64,000 nucleotides of DNA from Allohahella sp002354735 (GTDB taxonomy: Bacteria > Pseudomonadota > Gammaproteobacteria > Pseudomonadales > Oleiphilaceae). Each line of letters begins with the position of its first letter. Position 1 is the stretch's first letter. The position numbers were made by a program, and so were the translations under genes. Shown in pieces: positions 8,194 to 16,727 of this stretch. The notes beneath the pieces were generated by a model. That model saw nothing but the letters and a program-made list of their open reading frames with translations, did no database searches and was not told the origin of the DNA. The stretch covers positions 1,426,001 through 1,490,000 of the forward strand of contig NZ_CP172312.1 of NCBI RefSeq assembly GCF_047946665.1, written 5' to 3'.

Positions 8194-9129
8194 TCATACG
8201 CCAAGCGAAGGAAACACATCTGGACGATCGAGCAATACAAAATGACTGCAGTGTTCCACCTCTAGGATGGAAACGCCATGCCGCGCAGCGGACTTGGCAC
8301 TGGTGGTCATCGACTCGACATCGAGTACGCGATCCTTACCCGGTACGATGATGATGCCGTGGGTGAGACAGCCAAAAATATCGGCTTCGTTCTTTTCCAT
8401 CCACAACAACATTGAACGCAGGTTGGCCACCATCACGTCGGTGCGACGGGAGTTGAAGGGCAGGCCTTCAATGAAAGCGCGTTTGCGCTCGTCCTCGAGC
8501 GGGCCCCAGGCGCCACGGTTGTGGCGTGAGATTGGCTTGCGACGCCACAGTGGCACCAGAAAGCCCATGAACCACATGGCGGCGGGTGAGATGGCCGAGA
8601 CCGGTCGGGCCTGGGGAAGCACGGGGGCTTCAAGTATTACCTCGACCTCCTGAAACAGATTAGGACGCTGGCGGGCAGCCTCTAGAACCACCGCGCCGCC
8701 CCTCGAGTGCCCATGCACGCGAACGCGCTGACTCTTCGGTAGATGCTCGAGCGCCTGATTCAGCACCTGCGCATCGTACTCGATGCTGCCTTCCGGCGCG
8801 GTCGGCGACTTGATCCAGTCCGCATCGACGAAACGTGGATTTTCTATAGGCAAGTGATAGGCGCAGCTGTTCACCGCGATCAGCTGCACATCTGGCTGAT
8901 CGTAGAAACCAGTGAAATAGGTGAGATTTTCGACGAAACCATGCATGCAGATCACGGTCGCTGACGGGGAATCACACTGCCGCTCGACGATGGCCGCGGA
9001 GCCGGCTTGATAGACGACGCCATCAAAGGGCTCAGCGAATCGCGGCTTACTCTCTCTGCGCAGCAGCCAATAGCGCGCCAGCAGAATGACGGCCAAGGCT
9101 ATACCGAACCAGAAAACGACCCATTCCAT
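8194..9129 (-). CDS. Membrane-anchored alpha/beta hydrolase
   Basis: A 311-aa serine hydrolase. An N-terminal hydrophobic helix (FWFGIALAVILLARYWLL) anchors it to the inner membrane. The oxyanion-hole region is ICMHGFVE, and the nucleophile elbow GHSRGGA follows a typical strand. The late EHCSHFVLLDRPD supplies the catalytic His, and Asp candidates lie between. Esterase, lipase or thioesterase activity is likely. It lies 53 bases downstream of fadE on the same strand, which suggests an acyl-chain substrate, but nothing proves it. Confidence 0.85.
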   Translation of the reverse strand: MEWVVFWFGIALAVILLARYWLLRRESKPRFAEPFDGVVYQAGSAAIVERQCDSPSATVICMHGFVENLTYFTGFYDQPDVQLIAVNSCAYHLPIENPRFVDADWIKSPTAPEGSIEYDAQVLNQALEHLPKSQRVRVHGHSRGGAVVLEAARQRPNLFQEVEVILEAPVLPQARPVSAISPAAMWFMGFLVPLWRRKPISRHNRGAWGPLEDERKRAFIEGLPFNSRRTDVMVANLRSMLLWMEKNEADIFGCLTHGIIIVPGKDRVLDVESMTTSAKSAARHGVSILEVEHCSHFVLLDRPDVFPSLGV

Positions 9130-9182
9130 CTAGATAAACACCTATCAACCGGTCAGAACCATAGCGCCCATAGGAGCGCCCC

Positions 9183-11813
9183 TTATTTCAGCGCAGGCGC
9201 CGTACGCTCGTCTTCTTCCGACTGCTCACTGTCGGCATTAGGCTGCAGGCCAGTTGTATCAGACTCTGCGGTCTCTTCGACTGGTAACTTCCGGTTCTGC
9301 CCGGTGCGCTTGGTTTTGCTACCTTTCTTCCCGGGCGCGCTGGCAATATTGTCAGCCGCTTTCAGGTCATCCCGATGATAGATCACGGTGGACTTGTCAG
9401 TAGCCAAACGATCGAAGGCGAAGTCGTCCACGGTCAGCATATCGAGCACCTCCGCCTCGTAATCGCGCATGAACTCCGCATCCTCGCCTGAGATGATCTG
9501 CCGTTCGACCGCCGCTTCAACCCGTTGCTCGGGATGTAATGCGGAAGCCGGAATTTTGCCCTTGGCGTAGGCCTTGTTCACGGTATGGTAGATCTTTTCG
9601 GCTCGATCGTAATTTTTCAGCAGCTCGTTGTAGCGATACAGCGGATTGTCCTGTTCACCATCATTCCATGTGTTCCAGGTGTTACCGATGAGCTTCGCTC
9701 GGAGTGCCGTATTCGTACTGACGGCACGTGCAATCTTGTGAGTGAGCACATCCGTCGGCTGGCTGAACTGACGACCGGCCGGGAAAACGATCACACGCAG
9801 TACTGCGGCGAGTGCGCGCGACGGCAAATTGGCGAAGAACCCGCTCAGTGCTTCTTCCGCGTTGAACAGCAAGGTCTGACAGCTGTAGTCGAGCAGCGCT
9901 TTTTCGCCCTCCACTGCGGTGCCTTCGTGCCAGTTCTTCAACACCATGGACGTCAGGTAGAGTGACGACAGCACATCACCGAGACGTGCCGAAATCAGCT
10001 CCCGCTTCTTCAGGTCAGAACCCAGGCTTGCCATCGCAGCGTCCGCACACAGGCCAAAACCGGCACTGATGCGACTGACTGCAAGCGCATAGGGCGCAGC
10101 AGCCTCATCAAATGGCGTATCACGGCTGGTGATGCCCACGCCTTTGGTAAGCGCTCGTGCGAAGTTGCCGAAGATAAGACCGGCATGGCCGAAGAAGGCC
10201 TTGTCGAAGGCGTCGGAATCATTCTTGTCCCGTGCTTCGAGCTCAGAAAGCACATAAGGATGACAGCGAATCGCACCCTGGCCAAAGATCATCAGGCTGC
10301 GGGTGAGAATATTCGCCCCTTCGACTGTGATGGAGACTGCAGTGGCGTCAGTAGGGATCGCCAGATAGTTTCGCGGCCCCTTGGTAACGGCCTTGCCGCC
10401 ATGGACGTCCATGGCATCATGCGCCATCTGACGCTGATATTCAGTGAGGTGATATTTCAGAATGGCCGATGGCACTGAAGGTTTCTCGCCATTGTCGACC
10501 ATGTTGGCGGTATGCAGCACAGCGGCCTGAGCGATATAGGCCTTGCTGGCGATTCGCGCTAGTGGCGCCTGCACACCTTCCATATCAGCGACCGGAACGT
10601 TGAACTGGCGCCGAATCCTGGTGAAACCACCAGCGGTACCGAGCATGTATCGTCCGGCACCGCTGGCGCCTGACGGCAGTGTGACGCAGCGGCCAACAGA
10701 CAGACACTCGACCAGCATACGCCAGCCCTGCCCGATCATGTCTGTACCACCGATGATCCAATCCATCGGAATGAAGACGTTTTTGCCGAAAATCGGCCCG
10801 TTCAGGAAGGGGCTACCGACAGGCCAGTGCCGCCGACCGATATCCATGCCCTTGGTGTCTCTTGGAACCAGTGCGCAGGTAATACCGCGATCCTCTTCCT
10901 CGCCCAGCAAGTGGTCTGGGTCGAACAGACGGAAGGCCAGACCGACGACCGTGGCAATCGGCGCCAGGGTGATCCAGCGCTTTTCGAAGTTGAGCTTGAG
11001 ACCGAGTACCTGCTTGCCTTCGAATTCACCCATGCAGACGACGCCGGTATCCGGCAGCGATGTCGCATCGGAGCCCGCACGTGGGCCAGTCAGGCCGAAG
11101 CAAGGAATCTCCCGGCCATCGGCCAGGCGAGGCAGGTAATGCTGTTTCTGTTCTTCGGAACCGTATTTGAGCAGCAACTCACCTGGGCCGAGCGAGTTTG
11201 GAACGCCGACGGTAGTCATCAGCATCTCGTTAACGGCCAGCTTCTGCAATACCAATGACTGTGCCTTGGTAGACAGGCCCAGGCCGCCGTATTCCTTCGG
11301 GATAATCATGCCGAAGAACTTTTCCTTCTTCAGGTATTCCCAGAGTTCCGGCGGCAGATCGGCCCGCTCGACAGCCACGTCCCAGCTGTTACACATGCTG
11401 ACGGCGACTGAACACTGATGGTCGATAAAGGCTTGTTCTTCGGCTGGCAGCGCTTCGGCGCGGTTTTTCAGCAGTTGATTCCAGTCGGGATTACCTGAAA
11501 ACAGTGCGCCATCCCAGCCAACAGTGCCCGCATCAAGCGCCGTGCGCTCGGTGGCAGAAACTTTTGGGGAGACTTTCTTGAAATAGTCGAACAGCTTCGG
11601 AGTCAGCCATTGCTGGCGCAGACCCGGCAGACCAGCGAAGGCTGTGCCGGCAGCAGCGAGCAGTAGCAGTGCTCCGAGCACTTCGGTGTCGAGGAGAAGA
11701 CCAATGATGCCGGTGACCAGCAGCACGCCAATGGCCGCCTTTGCACCCGCTTCCTTGCGCATGACAGTAAGTAAACCGGCCACAGCCAGAATGAGAACAA
11801 TCAGATAGCTCAT
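9183..11813 (-). CDS. fadE: Acyl-CoA dehydrogenase FadE
   Basis: FadE (876 aa) catalyses the first step of beta-oxidation, FAD-dependent acyl-CoA to trans-2-enoyl-CoA. Two hydrophobic segments at the N-terminus (~1-60) are typical of the large FadE class. The acyl-CoA dehydrogenase fold follows with FGLTGPRAGSDA, FEKRWITLAP, MDVHGGKAV and TVEGANILTRSLMIFGQGA, then the DUF1974-type C-terminal domain. The last ~55 residues are a charged, low-complexity tail (KKGSKTKRTG, then many Glu/Ser) that makes it longer than the ~815-aa E. coli protein. It stands alone or leads a transcript with the hydrolase and GGDEF-EAL genes. Confidence 0.95.
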   Translation of the reverse strand: MSYLIVLILAVAGLLTVMRKEAGAKAAIGVLLVTGIIGLLLDTEVLGALLLLAAAGTAFAGLPGLRQQWLTPKLFDYFKKVSPKVSATERTALDAGTVGWDGALFSGNPDWNQLLKNRAEALPAEEQAFIDHQCSVAVSMCNSWDVAVERADLPPELWEYLKKEKFFGMIIPKEYGGLGLSTKAQSLVLQKLAVNEMLMTTVGVPNSLGPGELLLKYGSEEQKQHYLPRLADGREIPCFGLTGPRAGSDATSLPDTGVVCMGEFEGKQVLGLKLNFEKRWITLAPIATVVGLAFRLFDPDHLLGEEEDRGITCALVPRDTKGMDIGRRHWPVGSPFLNGPIFGKNVFIPMDWIIGGTDMIGQGWRMLVECLSVGRCVTLPSGASGAGRYMLGTAGGFTRIRRQFNVPVADMEGVQAPLARIASKAYIAQAAVLHTANMVDNGEKPSVPSAILKYHLTEYQRQMAHDAMDVHGGKAVTKGPRNYLAIPTDATAVSITVEGANILTRSLMIFGQGAIRCHPYVLSELEARDKNDSDAFDKAFFGHAGLIFGNFARALTKGVGITSRDTPFDEAAAPYALAVSRISAGFGLCADAAMASLGSDLKKRELISARLGDVLSSLYLTSMVLKNWHEGTAVEGEKALLDYSCQTLLFNAEEALSGFFANLPSRALAAVLRVIVFPAGRQFSQPTDVLTHKIARAVSTNTALRAKLIGNTWNTWNDGEQDNPLYRYNELLKNYDRAEKIYHTVNKAYAKGKIPASALHPEQRVEAAVERQIISGEDAEFMRDYEAEVLDMLTVDDFAFDRLATDKSTVIYHRDDLKAADNIASAPGKKGSKTKRTGQNRKLPVEETAESDTTGLQPNADSEQSEEDERTAPALK

Positions 11814-11882
11814 AGGATATCTCTGTGTGTCAGTGGGCTTTTGAACGACATTCCGGGAGGGACGCCGCTTGAACCAGTAATA

Positions 11883-12383
11883 CTACGATATTTTGCTGGC
11901 TGGGGGGGCAATTGATTTGTGCATCATCCCGCGAATGTGTCGCACTGCAGGGGCACTATCCCCCCTGATTTCCTGTTGCAGGAAGGCCAGCAGTGCCTCT
12001 TCATGAGCAACGAGATAGCTCAGGAATACCTGCTCTTCGGGCGTGCTGTGGGCCAGCAGGTGACGGAACAGCGCAAGGTAGGGCTCGGCGCTACGCATCA
12101 GTATGCGCAGGCTGAGCTTCCATGGCAGACAGGCCAGGCCGAAGCCGTAAGTAAAGCCGCCAATCTTACTCAGCAGTAGCGATCCTGGCTGGATCTGCCG
12201 GCGCTGCAGCAGATCCAGCAGGCCGGCCTGTGTCTGGTGTTCGAGCAGAATGAGCAGTGAACAGAGGTGCTGGCGTTCCTTCGTCTGCAGCCATAACAGC
12301 GCTTTGAACAGTTGGACGCCCGCAACTTCAGATCGATAGGCTTTGAGAAGCTTCGCATCCGTCGAAACGTTTGCTGAGCGCAT
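11883..12383 (-). CDS. Ferritin-like hypothetical protein
   Basis: A 166-aa, mostly helical protein. The pattern YRSEVAGVQLF, then LLEHQTQAGLL, then PEEQVFLSYLVAHEEALLAF places Glu and His residues as in ferritin-like or rubrerythrin-type four-helix proteins, so a di-metal site is possible. Two hydrophobic stretches in the middle could associate with membrane. The ATG at 12383 shares one base with the upstream gene's TGA (TGATG), so the pair is translationally coupled. I do not recognise a characterised homologue; the ferritin-like call is tentative. Confidence 0.55.
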   Translation of the reverse strand: MRSANVSTDAKLLKAYRSEVAGVQLFKALLWLQTKERQHLCSLLILLEHQTQAGLLDLLQRRQIQPGSLLLSKIGGFTYGFGLACLPWKLSLRILMRSAEPYLALFRHLLAHSTPEEQVFLSYLVAHEEALLAFLQQEIRGDSAPAVRHIRGMMHKSIAPPASKIS

Positions 12384-12577
12384 CAAGGCTCCATCAGGTC
12401 TGTCTGCTGAATGGATGTGTCCGGGATCATGTTATCCGAGCAGCCGATCAGGTTCGTCAGCAATAGCCCTGAAAAAATAAGCGCACAGCTAATTGTGGTT
12501 CGGCGCATGCAAACCGAGCGGTCAATACGCGGCCGAGGGCGTGAATTATGTAGCGTTTCATCATCAGTCCAGGTCAT
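12383..12577 (-). CDS. Small membrane protein or lipoprotein
   Basis: A 64-aa product if translation begins at the ATG at 12577, which has a good AGGAAG ribosome site. An internal ATG at 12508 would give a 41-aa protein beginning MRRTTISCALIFSG and ending its signal with a lipobox-like LIGC. The internal start makes a classic lipoprotein precursor but lacks a ribosome site; the longer form would be a short single-pass membrane protein. It is coupled to the ferritin-like gene through TGATG. Function unknown. Confidence 0.5.
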   Translation of the reverse strand: MTWTDDETLHNSRPRPRIDRSVCMRRTTISCALIFSGLLLTNLIGCSDNMIPDTSIQQTDLMEP

Positions 12578-12698
12578 GGGTCTTCCTGCCGGTTATCGGC
12601 TTACTTTGTTGTATTTGTTATTGACTATCCATTCTGACTACGTAATGACCAGCAGTCTGCCCGCTATGGCTGCTGAGTACAATCCCCCTCACGAGGTG

Positions 12699-13487
12699 TC
12701 AGTCGACTTGTGGGATTGGACAGGCGGCCAACAGGGCCCTGGTGTACTCATGACGAGGTGCGTCGAAGACCTGATCGGCGGGACCGCTCTCGACGATCTG
12801 TCCGCGTTTCATGACGAGCACCCGGGAGGCAATCTGCCGAACGACGTTGAGGTCGTGAGTGATGAAGATGAGCGTGAGATCATGGGTATCCTGCAATCGC
12901 AGCAGCAGCGCCAGTATCTGCGCCTGGACCGATACGTCCAGTGCTGATACAGACTCGTCACTGACAATAACTTCTGGCCTCATACACAAGGCACGGGCAA
13001 TACAGAGGCGCTGTCGCTGACCACCGGAAAGCTCGTGAGGTAGGCGATGGAGATGGTCGGGCTGCAGGCCGGCTTCCTTCAGCCAGTGGAGCTGGGCTTC
13101 GAGCGTTGGCTTCTGTCCTGCAAAGCGCAGCGCTTCACTGATGACTTCGCCCGCATTGAAAAACGGATTCAGTGAGCTGAGTGGATCCTGGAAAATCATC
13201 TGGATTCGCTGGCCGTAGCGTCTGAAATCCTGCTTGCGGTAGCGATCCGGCAGGCGCTCCATGCTGGCAGCATCAGTTGCAGCTCGCAGGCTCACTGAAC
13301 CGCCACTCTTGTCTTCAAGGCCGCTGATCATACGGCCTACAGTGGTCTTTCCAGAGCCGCTCTCGCCGACCAGCGCAAGAATTTCTGCTGGATAGATGTC
13401 GAAGCTCACATTGTCGACCGCCACGGTCTGGCCGAATACCTTACGAAGGTTCCGAACTTCGATAAGCGGGGCATGTGGATCAGTCAT
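12699..13487 (-). CDS. oppF: Peptide ABC transporter ATPase OppF-like
   Basis: A 262-aa ATPase that energises oligopeptide or dipeptide uptake. Walker A is GESGSGKTTVG, the signature is LSGGQRQRLCIARAL, and Walker B is VIVSDESVSALD, where the usual DEP is DES, a mild departure from consensus. It lacks the Cys-rich C-terminal extension found in OppD. Last gene of a five-gene operon; its start overlaps the oppD end by 4 bases. Confidence 0.9.
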   Translation of the reverse strand: MTDPHAPLIEVRNLRKVFGQTVAVDNVSFDIYPAEILALVGESGSGKTTVGRMISGLEDKSGGSVSLRAATDAASMERLPDRYRKQDFRRYGQRIQMIFQDPLSSLNPFFNAGEVISEALRFAGQKPTLEAQLHWLKEAGLQPDHLHRLPHELSGGQRQRLCIARALCMRPEVIVSDESVSALDVSVQAQILALLLRLQDTHDLTLIFITHDLNVVRQIASRVLVMKRGQIVESGPADQVFDAPRHEYTRALLAACPIPQVD

Positions 13488-14494
13488 GGGCGACTCAGTC
13501 TGTCGAGATTTGGGCCAGCGTCGCTAGCCAGCAGCCAACACCTGGCCATGTGGCCGTTCGCTTCAAAGGGCGGCGGCATCTGTTCGCAGCGCTGCCAGGC
13601 GTGTGGGCAACGGAACCTGAACGGGCAACCGGTCTGTATATGGTCCAGGGCCGGTGGTGCGCCAGGTATCGGTTCTATGCTCGCCCGGCCCTGCTTCCAG
13701 TTCGGTGTGCAGGCGAGCAATGCCTGGCTATAGGGATGCTTGAGGCTCTGGAAAAAACTCTGCTTGCTGGCACGTTCAACACTCTGACCGGCATACATCA
13801 CTGTAACCGAGTCGGCAATTTCAGCAACCACACCAAGGTCATGAGTGATCATGATCAGGCCAATCTGCTGGGTGCGTTTCAGATCGTTCAGCAGGTCGAG
13901 GATTTCTGCCTGCACGCTCACGTCCAGCGCTGTCGTGGGCTCGTCGGCGATCACCAGTGATGGCTCGCAGATCAGCGCCATGGCGATCATGGCGCGTTGT
14001 AGCATGCCGCCGGAAAATTCATGGGGATACTGTTTTGCGCGCTTCGCCGGGTCAATGATGCCCACACGTTCGAGCCACTGCACGGCACGCCGCTTTGCGT
14101 CACCTCGACTCATGCCGAGATGCACTCGCAGCGGCTCGGCCAGCTGGTCGCCCACTGGCAACACTGGGTTGAAGGCTGCAGCTGCGTCCTGGAAAATCAG
14201 GCCGATCTGACGCCCACGCAGGCGTCTGAGTTCGCGCTGACTACAGTTGGCGAGGTCGATCGGCGCCTCGCTCGTAGGCGTAAAATGCAGCCGCTCCGCT
14301 TCAACCCTGGCTCGGCCCAGCAAGCCGAGCACGGCGAGCATGGACACCGACTTGCCGCACCCGGACTCGCCGACAATACACAGCGTTTCTTCCCGATCGA
14401 CGGTGAAGCTGGCACCCTGCACTGGATATACCGCGCCACGTTCGGTCTGAATGGCAACTCTGAGATCACGAACATCCAGCAAAGCAGCCATCAT
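13484..14494 (-). CDS. oppD: Peptide ABC transporter ATPase OppD-like
   Basis: A 336-aa ATPase with Walker A GESGCGKSVSM, signature FSGGMLQRAMIAMAL and Walker B VIADEPTTALD. The C-terminal region (GCPFRFRCPHAW, then RCEQMPPPFE) is the Cys-rich oligopeptide/dipeptide domain that can bind an iron-sulfur cluster in this family. It pairs with OppF as the nucleotide-binding dimer. The start overlaps the oppC stop (ATGA). Confidence 0.92.
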   Translation of the reverse strand: MMAALLDVRDLRVAIQTERGAVYPVQGASFTVDREETLCIVGESGCGKSVSMLAVLGLLGRARVEAERLHFTPTSEAPIDLANCSQRELRRLRGRQIGLIFQDAAAAFNPVLPVGDQLAEPLRVHLGMSRGDAKRRAVQWLERVGIIDPAKRAKQYPHEFSGGMLQRAMIAMALICEPSLVIADEPTTALDVSVQAEILDLLNDLKRTQQIGLIMITHDLGVVAEIADSVTVMYAGQSVERASKQSFFQSLKHPYSQALLACTPNWKQGRASIEPIPGAPPALDHIQTGCPFRFRCPHAWQRCEQMPPPFEANGHMARCWLLASDAGPNLDRLSRP

Positions 14495-15783
14495 TCCGCC
14501 CCTCTACGGATAGCCATGGCATCGCGCAGTGCGTCACCAAGCAGGTTGAACAACAGCACGGTTATACTGATTGCCAGCGCGGGAAACAGCATCATGTGCG
14601 GGTTTGTCAGCAGGCGCGATATACCGTCGTTGCACATGGCGCCCCAGCTCGGCGCGGGCGGCACCACGCCCATCCCGATAAAGGACAAAAAGGCTTCTGT
14701 AAAAATTGCCGATGGGATAGCGAACGTAAAGCTGACCAGCACACTACCCATGACGTTGGGAATCAGGTGTCTGACGATGAGATAACGCTGCCCAGCTCCC
14801 ATCAGGCGAGCCGCCTCTATATAGGGCATTTCACGCAGGCGGAGAATTTCGCCACGCACGAGTCTGGCAGGTGACGGCCAGCCCAGGGCGATGAGTGCAA
14901 TGATGAGCGCGGTAATTCCGCTCTCACCTGGCTCGGTGCCGAGTGCCACTCTAAACAGAATCATGAAGAGCAGAAACGGCAAGGCGATGACGAAATCGAC
15001 GACGCTCATCATGATAGCGTCAACTCTGCCCCCGATCAGCGCCGAAGTGGCACCGTACGCTAATCCGAATAACATGTAGACGAGCGGCGCAAATATACCG
15101 ATGAACAGTGAGACCTGACCGCCTGTCAATAGTCGGGACAGCATGTCACGACCGAGATGATCGGTGCCCAGCGGATGGGCCGGTAGCTCGATAGTCGTCT
15201 CGCCCTCGGCAAGTTTGGCCAGCTCGGCGTCGAACTCACTCATGGCCAACACTGGCAACACGCGGATCTGCTGGCGTTTAAGCTCCGTGCCCAGCTCATC
15301 CACTGACAGCAGCGTATATTCGTAGTGTTGAGGTCTCAGGTTCAGGCGGTCTTCGTACCAGCTGTCTTCTGCGTACAATACGGCAATCGGCATGCCGAGT
15401 GAGGCCGCATTCATACCGTCCGACCAGCGGTAGAGTTGATAGCCGCTGGCTCTCGCATCCTGCTGCCAGGCCAGCCGGACGAACTCGGTATTGGCCTCGA
15501 CCAGACTCAATCTGCTTCGGGACTGCCCATCATCCCTGGCGTTGCTGGCGGGGCCTGTCCACAGTTCATCCGCATCGACGACTATGGCTGTGCGGCTGCC
15601 TATGGGCGGCGATGCAATCTGATTGAGAAACTGTGCCTCGGGATCGATTGACCAGAGGGCGGGGCCAAGTACGACCGCCAGTATCAGGCTGACCAGCGTG
15701 ACGAGGCAGGCTATTGCTTTGCGATCGGCTTTGAGGCGACGCCAAACAGTCGCCCAGTACCGATGATCAGCTGCGTTTGCCAT
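14491..15783 (-). CDS. oppC: Peptide ABC permease OppC with FN3-like insertion
   Basis: A 430-aa inner-membrane permease, much longer than the usual ~290-300. The first transmembrane helix is at ~25-47. The core resumes at ~204 with the family hallmark HPLGTDHLGRDMLSR and five more helices, including the ATPase-contact loop near EAARLMGAGQRYL. Between them, on the periplasmic side, is an insertion of ~140 residues. Its middle (~92-178) reads like a fibronectin type III domain: FVRLAWQQD, GYQLYRW, then YEYTLLSVDELGTE. The ATG at 15783 shares one base with the oppB stop; a TTG lies one codon earlier. Confidence 0.92.
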   Translation of the reverse strand: MANAADHRYWATVWRRLKADRKAIACLVTLVSLILAVVLGPALWSIDPEAQFLNQIASPPIGSRTAIVVDADELWTGPASNARDDGQSRSRLSLVEANTEFVRLAWQQDARASGYQLYRWSDGMNAASLGMPIAVLYAEDSWYEDRLNLRPQHYEYTLLSVDELGTELKRQQIRVLPVLAMSEFDAELAKLAEGETTIELPAHPLGTDHLGRDMLSRLLTGGQVSLFIGIFAPLVYMLFGLAYGATSALIGGRVDAIMMSVVDFVIALPFLLFMILFRVALGTEPGESGITALIIALIALGWPSPARLVRGEILRLREMPYIEAARLMGAGQRYLIVRHLIPNVMGSVLVSFTFAIPSAIFTEAFLSFIGMGVVPPAPSWGAMCNDGISRLLTNPHMMLFPALAISITVLLFNLLGDALRDAMAIRRGAE

Positions 15784-16727
15784 CAAGCCATGTCCCTGCT
15801 GATACGTATACGTGGATCCGCCCAGGCGTAAAGCAGGTCAAAGGCGAGGACCACAATGACCAGAAAGGCGCCATAAAACACAGTAGTGCCCATGATGACC
15901 GTATAATCCAGCTGCGCGACGGCCTGCACGAAATAGCGCCCAAGTCCCGGAATGGCGAAGACCTGCTCGACAACAAAGCCACCCGTTGTTATGCCGGCAA
16001 TTGTGGGCCCCATCACGCTCAGCGTCGGCAACAGCGCGTTGCGTAGCTGATAGCGCAGGAAACATCGCCAGGGCGGCAGTCCCCTCGCCTGCGCTGCCAG
16101 TACGTAGGATTGGTCAGCTGTGTCGATGAGACTGCCTCGTAGCAGACGGGTCAGGTAGGCCATGGTGCCAAGGCCGAGCATGAGTGCTGGCGCCCAGATA
16201 TGGGAAATTGAACCCCAACCTGCTACAGGTAACACCTGCCATCCCGTAAACTGGTTCATCTCCACTATGAAAAGCTGCGCGAGCGCTGCGAAAACGAAGC
16301 TCGGTACCGAGACGGCAACCATAACGCCAAGCACTGTGGCCGTATCTGGCCAGCGACGTCGCCAGATACTTGCCACCGAGCCGAAGATTAGCGCGCCGAA
16401 CAGCGCGAAGATCAGCGCGAGCAGGCCGAGTATGGCCGAGACACTGAAATGCTCGGCGATGATATCGTTGACCGAGCGATTCTGCTGGGTAAAGGAGACA
16501 CCAAAATCGCCCTGTAGCAGGCGCTGCATATAGATCAGATACTGCTCTCCGAGGGGCTTGTCCAGGCCATAGTAGGCCTGAAGCGTGGCGTAGATTTTCT
16601 CGGGAATCACTTTCTCGTTACTGAGTGGATCACCCGGTACGAAATGCATGGCAAAGAAAGTAGCCGTGGCAACGAACCAGATTGTAACCACTGCATACAG
16701 AATACGGTTCAGCAGATAGCGCATCAT
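15783..16727 (-). CDS. oppB: Peptide ABC permease OppB
   Basis: A 314-aa inner-membrane permease of the binding-protein-dependent family. The N-terminal helix is followed by HFVPGDPLSNEK and YYGLDKPLGEQYL, standard in OppB/DppB proteins. The cytoplasmic coupling loop appears as VLAAQARGLPPWRCFLRY. It forms the pore with OppC. It overlaps both neighbours by a few bases within the operon. Confidence 0.93.
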   Translation of the reverse strand: MMRYLLNRILYAVVTIWFVATATFFAMHFVPGDPLSNEKVIPEKIYATLQAYYGLDKPLGEQYLIYMQRLLQGDFGVSFTQQNRSVNDIIAEHFSVSAILGLLALIFALFGALIFGSVASIWRRRWPDTATVLGVMVAVSVPSFVFAALAQLFIVEMNQFTGWQVLPVAGWGSISHIWAPALMLGLGTMAYLTRLLRGSLIDTADQSYVLAAQARGLPPWRCFLRYQLRNALLPTLSVMGPTIAGITTGGFVVEQVFAIPGLGRYFVQAVAQLDYTVIMGTTVFYGAFLVIVVLAFDLLYAWADPRIRISRDMA

